This document shows, piece by piece, positions 60,872 to 64,000 of a DNA stretch of 64,000 nucleotides. The stretch is from Streptomyces globosus (GTDB taxonomy: Bacteria; Actinomycetota; Actinomycetes; Streptomycetales; Streptomycetaceae). The first letter of the stretch is position 1. Every line of letters begins with the position of its first letter. The translations under genes were made by a program, and so were the position numbers. Under the pieces are notes generated by a model. That model did no database searches. It saw only the letters and a list, made by a program, of their open reading frames with translations, and was not told the DNA's origin. Where the stretch lies: assembly GCF_003325375.1 (NCBI RefSeq), contig NZ_CP030862.1:3227501-3291500 (forward strand), in the 5' to 3' direction.

Positions 60872-60900
60872 TCGACAGGCGGACCGCAGCTCCGTAGAGT
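60872..60900 (+). promoter_or_regulatory. Vegetative-type promoter for the peptidoglycan-binding gene
   Basis: TCGACA (60872-60877) and TAGAGT (60895-60900) are separated by 17 bases, five of six and TAGRGT matches to the main sigma consensus. Transcription would start near 60907, about 50 bases before the ATG at 60957. Confidence 0.6.
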
Positions 60901-60956
60901 CACGGCCCTGTCACCCAGTGCCACCGCCGGGCTGGGGTCTACCGAGAGGAACCGCC

Positions 60957-61316
60957 ATGAAACGCCGGACCGCCTCCCTCCTCACCGCCGCCGCCCTGGC
61001 CGCCGCAGTGCTCGGCGCGGGTGCACCCTCCGCGAGCGCCGCGCCCGGCGGGTGCACGTACACCTCGACGAGTCACCGGCCGGTCCTGAAGCAGGGCAGC
61101 ACGGGGGCGTCCGTGAAACAGGCGCAGTGCCTCTCCAACATCTGGGGCGGGGTGCCGAAGCTGGCCGTCGACGGGATCTTCGGTGCCAAGACCCTCGACA
61201 AGGTCAAGTGGATCCAGGGCTGCCACGGCCTCCCGCGGGACGGCGTCATCGGCGCCAGGACCTGGGCCGTCCTCTACGACCCGGTCCCCGACTGCTACGA
61301 CCCCTACCCGCGCTGA
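60957..61316 (+). CDS. Secreted peptidoglycan-binding-like protein
   Basis: 119 residues with a signal peptide (LLTAAALAAAVLGAGAPSASAAPG). The mature part is one PG_binding_1-like repeat: VLKQGSTGASVKQAQCLSNI, LAVDGIFGAKTLDKVKWIQGCHGLPRDGVIGARTWAVLYDP. Cysteine pairs may form disulfides. Alone, such a domain would bind wall peptidoglycan without cutting it. The ATG has GAGAGGA upstream and a good promoter precedes it. Confidence 0.82.
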   Translation: MKRRTASLLTAAALAAAVLGAGAPSASAAPGGCTYTSTSHRPVLKQGSTGASVKQAQCLSNIWGGVPKLAVDGIFGAKTLDKVKWIQGCHGLPRDGVIGARTWAVLYDPVPDCYDPYPR

Positions 61317-61410
61317 CAGGTCCGCGCCGGTCCGCGGGCCGCGCGGGGGATCGGGTGAACGGAGCGGCATCCCCCGATTGGCCCGCGGGGCGGCGTGGAA
61401 CCCGTTCCGT

Positions 61411-61647
61411 ATGACCGAGAGCACCAGCCCCCACATCTCCGCCCCGCGCATCGTCGTGCTCGGGGTGCAGCCGGGCGATCCGCCGTTCCGCATCGTCGAG
61501 GTCGACGGCGAGGTGGTCGGCACGGCCACCTCCATGACCGACGTCCTCCTGACCGCCGCGTCCGCCGGCCTGACCATCCACGACCTGGACGACCCCGACA
61601 CCGTCCGCTGGGTGGGCGGCGGCAAGTACACCTGGACGCTCCACTGA
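61411..61647 (+). CDS. Small hypothetical protein
   Basis: 78 residues from the ATG at 61411: MTESTSPHISAPRIVVLGVQ, then PPFRIVEVDGEVVGTATSMTDVLLTAASAGLTIHDLDDPDTVRWVGGGKY. Beta-rich and acidic, with no signal peptide. I recall similar small actinobacterial proteins of unknown role. It lies 94 bases downstream of the peptidoglycan-binding gene and is followed by a hairpin. Confidence 0.55.
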   Translation: MTESTSPHISAPRIVVLGVQPGDPPFRIVEVDGEVVGTATSMTDVLLTAASAGLTIHDLDDPDTVRWVGGGKYTWTLH

Positions 61648-61654
61648 CCACGGC

Positions 61655-61675
61655 CGGGCCCACCCCCGGGGCCCG
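61655..61675. terminator. Hairpin between convergent small genes
   Basis: CGGGCCC (61655-61661) pairs with GGGCCCG (61669-61675) around a 7-base loop. It lies between the 61647 and 61696 ends of convergent genes. Confidence 0.5.
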
Positions 61676-61695
61676 CGCAGGCACAGGGCCCGGTG

Positions 61696-61989
61696 TCAGC
61701 CCGCAGGGGCCGCCCCGCGGGGCGGCGGCTCCGTGCGCTGCTGGGCGCCGATCAGCACGTCGGCCTCCTGCCGCAGGCTGTCCCGCCGGTGGGGGACGGC
61801 GGCCCTGCGGGCCTCGTCCTGCAGTGCGAGCCCGGCCCGCAACAGGGTGGGGCCGGGGACGGGCACCCGCTGACCGGGCCGCTCCGTGTACGGGCGCAGT
61901 TCCAGGGCGGCCTCCCGCGCCTCCGCCGAGGCCCCGCGCCGCAGCGACAGGAAGGCCCGGCTCAGCCAGTTCGCTTCGATCTTCACCAT
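61696..61989 (-). CDS. Small hypothetical protein
   Basis: 97 residues from the ATG at 61989: MVKIEANWLSRAFLSLRRGA, SAEAREAALELRPYTERPGQRVPV, ALQDEARRAAVPHRRDSLRQEADVLIG. Probably helical, with basic and acidic patches. No signal or membrane segment. I do not recognise the family. Codon use is typical, so the frame is likely real. Confidence 0.45.
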   Translation of the reverse strand: MVKIEANWLSRAFLSLRRGASAEAREAALELRPYTERPGQRVPVPGPTLLRAGLALQDEARRAAVPHRRDSLRQEADVLIGAQQRTEPPPRGAAPAG

Positions 61990-62080
61990 GCGGTCGGTCC
62001 TACCCGGCCGTGCGGCGCGGCGCCCGCCCCACACCGGAGATTCGTCACGTCTTCGCCCGTTCGTGTGACACCGCCGCCGC

Positions 62081-62134
62081 TGCCCGCCCTGCCCGCCCTG
62101 CCCGCCCTGCCCGCCCTGCCCGCCCTGCCCGCCC
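62081..62134. repeat. Six perfect 9-bp tandem repeats
   Basis: TGCCCGCCC occurs six times in a row (54 bases). The run is noncoding by my reading and lies upstream of the MFS gene. It could be a slippage-prone control element or a simple repeat. It is not CRISPR-like, having no spacers. Confidence 0.85.
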
Positions 62135-62266
62135 GGCGCGTCCGCCGGTGGGCGGGCGGGAGGATGGCCGGGGGCGACCGGCCCGGTGCGCCTGCGTGAA
62201 CGCCCGGCCCGCCGCGGGAATGGTTGCCGCCATGCGCCCCTGCCGACCCCGCCCCCGCACCGAGCC

Positions 62267-63511
62267 GTGACGCCCGCCCGCCCGGCCGGCTCCCCCGGAC
62301 CCGAGCCCGCCGCCCGCGCCGCCGCCCCGGGCGGGGGCCGCGGGTGGCGGCCCTGCCTGCTCGCCGGAGCGGTGTTCGCCGTCTGCATGGCCGGCACCAC
62401 TCTGCCCACCCCTCTCTACGGCCTCTACCAGGAGGAGTTCGGCTTCGACGAGCTGATCACCACGGTCGTGTTCGCCGTGTACGCCGTCGGCGTCATCGGC
62501 GTGCTCCTCCTCGCCGGCAACGCCTCGGACACCGTCGGCAGGAAGCCCGTCCTGCTCACCGGGCTCGCGCTTGCCGCCGCAAGCGCCGTCTGCTTCCTCT
62601 GCGCCACCGCCATGCCCTGGCTGTACGCGGGCCGCCTGCTGTCCGGGCTGTCCGCCGGCCTGTTCACCGGCGCCGCCACCGCCTACGTCCTGGAACTGGC
62701 CCCGCCGGGCGGCTCCTCCCGCGCCACCTTCGTCGCGACGGCCGCCAACATGGGAGGCCTCGGCTGCGGCCCGCTGCTCGCAGGCCTCCTCTCCGAGTAC
62801 GCGCCCTGGCCGCTGCACCTGCCGTTCGCGGTGCACCTGGTCCTGCTCGCCGCGTCCGCGGGCGTGCTGCGGGCCCTGCCGGAGACCGTACGGGAGCGCA
62901 GGCCGCCGTCGGCGGTGCGGCCGCAGCGGCCCGGGGTGCCCGCGCAGGTCCGTGCGGTGTTCGCGCCCGCCGCGACCGCCGCGTTCGTGGGCTTCGCCCT
63001 GTTCGGGGTGTTCACGTCCGTCAGCCCCGCCTTCATGGCCCAGTCCCTCGACGTCCACGACCGGGCCGTCAGCGGCCTCGTCGTCGCCCTCGCGTTCTTC
63101 GCCTCCACCGCCGGGCAGTTGGCCGCAGGCCGGCTCGGCGTCCGGCGCTCGCTGCCGCTCGGCTGCGCCACCCTCCTCGCCGGGCTGGCCCTGCTCGCCG
63201 CCGCCCTGTGGCAGGACCTCCTCGCCCTGGTGGTGCTGAGCGCGCTCGTCGGCGGGGCCGGGCAGGGCCTGTCGTTCCGCGGGGCGCTGTCGGCGGTGGC
63301 CGGGGCCTCCCCGCCGGACCGGCGCGCCGCGGTCATCTCCTCGCTGTTCGTGGTGGCGTACGCCGGCATCTCCGTCCCGGTCGTCGGCGTCGGCGTTATG
63401 GCGGGGCCGCTCGGACTGGAGAACGCGGGCCTGGTGTTCCTCGCCTGCATGGGCGCCCTGGTCGCGGCGGCCGCCGCCTACCTGCTGCGCAGGCCCGTCC
63501 GGACGGGGTGA
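62267..63511 (+). CDS. MFS exporter
   Basis: 414 residues from the GTG at 62267, which gives a short soluble N-terminus before TM1 (CLLAGAVFAVCMAGTTLPTPLYGLY). It has twelve segments, with MFS motif A as GNASDTVGRKPVLL and AGRLLSGLSAGLFTGAATAYVLEL. Relatives export drugs or organic acids; the substrate is unknown. No strong ribosome site precedes the GTG, so it may be leaderless or start at another codon (GTG 62186 is in frame). Six tandem repeats lie 133 bases upstream. Confidence 0.85.
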   Translation: MTPARPAGSPGPEPAARAAAPGGGRGWRPCLLAGAVFAVCMAGTTLPTPLYGLYQEEFGFDELITTVVFAVYAVGVIGVLLLAGNASDTVGRKPVLLTGLALAAASAVCFLCATAMPWLYAGRLLSGLSAGLFTGAATAYVLELAPPGGSSRATFVATAANMGGLGCGPLLAGLLSEYAPWPLHLPFAVHLVLLAASAGVLRALPETVRERRPPSAVRPQRPGVPAQVRAVFAPAATAAFVGFALFGVFTSVSPAFMAQSLDVHDRAVSGLVVALAFFASTAGQLAAGRLGVRRSLPLGCATLLAGLALLAAALWQDLLALVVLSALVGGAGQGLSFRGALSAVAGASPPDRRAAVISSLFVVAYAGISVPVVGVGVMAGPLGLENAGLVFLACMGALVAAAAAYLLRRPVRTG

Positions 63512-63599
63512 GCGCCCTGCCCGAAGCAGGCGCGGGGGGACGGTGGTTCGGGTCCGCCGGCCGGTTCGTACACTCGGTCGTCCGAACCCAGGGGAGACC

Positions 63600-64000
63600 A
63601 TGCACACCCGTAGCCTCGCCGGCCTCTGCGCCGCGCTCACCGCCCTCTTCGTCCTCACGGCGTGCACCGCCGCACCCGGCGACGACCGGCCCGGCGCCTC
63701 GGCGGCGGCCACCGCCGCGCCGCCCGCCTCCCCGGGGCCGCGCGCCGTACAGGAACCGCTGCCGCAGGACCAGAACCTGCTCGCCTGGACCGGCGACCCG
63801 AACGACGCCGGCCACGTCACGGCCCAGACCACGGGCGGCGTCGGCGGCCGCGTCACCCTCGTCCGGCTCGTCCTCCACGAGGAGATCACCTGGTCGAACA
63901 TCTGGCTGGGGCTCGCCGGGATCGACCCGCAGGCCAGACTGGCCGACTGCTACCTCGGCGTGTACGACGCCTCCGGCACCCTGCGCGCGGCCACCGCGGA
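63600..64000 (+). CDS. Secreted lipoprotein (partial, 3' end outside window)
   Basis: From the ATG at 63600 with GGGGAG upstream, 133 residues are visible. A lipoprotein signal peptide ends with lipobox LTAC (LCAALTALFVLTACTAAPG). The mature part starts with a Ser/Ala-rich spacer, followed by PQDQNLLAWTGDPNDAGHVT, VTLVRLVLHEEITWSNIWLGLAG. This could be a phage-tail-like or carbohydrate-binding beta fold, but I cannot name it. Confidence 0.7.
   Translation, partial: MHTRSLAGLCAALTALFVLTACTAAPGDDRPGASAAATAAPPASPGPRAVQEPLPQDQNLLAWTGDPNDAGHVTAQTTGGVGGRVTLVRLVLHEEITWSNIWLGLAGIDPQARLADCYLGVYDASGTLRAATA

Noticed and set aside
62081..62134. Tandem repeats as a CRISPR array
   Set aside because: Units are adjacent with no spacers, and no cas genes are present.

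Overview
ORGANISM. The window is very GC-rich, almost every reading frame that looks real has G or C at the third codon position, GTG and TTG starts are common, and neighbouring genes overlap by ATGA, GTGA or TTGA. Together with the gene families (DUF6131, DUF6400, DUF2975/XRE pair, Streptomyces-type DUF5937 ArsR regulators, class E/F sortase, CAP/SCP proteins, LCP proteins) this points to Streptomyces or a close relative in the Streptomycetaceae. It looks like chromosome with accessory patches. I saw no rRNA, tRNA, CRISPR array, transposase or integrase. LAYOUT. 1-5517 (minus): a tightly coupled operon of a PaaK-like ligase, an MFS transporter, a double GNAT protein, a LuxE-like acyl-protein synthetase and a LuxC-like acyl-CoA reductase that runs off the left edge. 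It has no luciferase in view, and an unusually AT-rich control region lies upstream. 5804-15784: small conserved proteins, a secreted esterase/lipase-like hydrolase, a spermidine-synthase-like methyltransferase, an LCP cell-wall ligase, a receptor-type Ser/Thr kinase with a ricin-like outer domain, a DUF6493-like protein and a GNAT enzyme. 15781-17430 (minus): an Mrr-type nuclease with a membrane anchor, a small membrane protein, a zinc-ribbon protein and a DUF6400 protein. 17619-25154: redox enzymes without a scaffold-building enzyme, namely a PhzS-like flavin monooxygenase coupled to a DUF5602-like secreted protein, an MDR-type reductase, and a complete P450/ferredoxin reductase/ferredoxin operon. 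25249-34841: membrane proteins, a non-canonical Nramp-like transporter, an MFS exporter with a divergent ArsR regulator, a VOC protein, an SCP protein whose start looks damaged, a lower-GC stretch around 32.5-33.5 kb with an S24/S26 peptidase-like gene, an orphan TrkA-C regulator and a TetR regulator. 34936-47300: a TetR-partner protein, a CFA-type methyltransferase, a GT-C-like membrane protein with a frameshifted downstream gene, DUF6131, a second P450 with an atypical I-helix, a type-B carboxylesterase coupled to a secreted protein, a TPR-like protein, PadR plus acyl-CoA dehydrogenase, and a sortase. 47439-59971: the most unusual part, a 1813-residue P-loop (STAND/AAA-like) ATPase overlapping by GTGA with a 547-residue protein that ends in an R-X4-H HEPN-type RNase motif. 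An I36-like inhibitor and a divergent 1532-residue protein of unknown function sit next to it. 60041-64000: a DUF2975/XRE pair behind a palindromic operator, a peptidoglycan-binding protein, small proteins, an MFS exporter and a cut-off lipoprotein. HOW IT FITS. Several regulators sit beside perfect or near-perfect palindromes (TetR 34.9 kb, PadR 44.1 kb, XRE 60.0 kb), so their immediate targets can be read from the DNA. Strong GC-rich hairpins mark most gene ends. The ATPase/HEPN pair is the best candidate for an undescribed system, probably a defence or stress-triggered abortive system. The LuxC/LuxE operon is the second. All functional statements are from sequence reading only; no search or computation was run.
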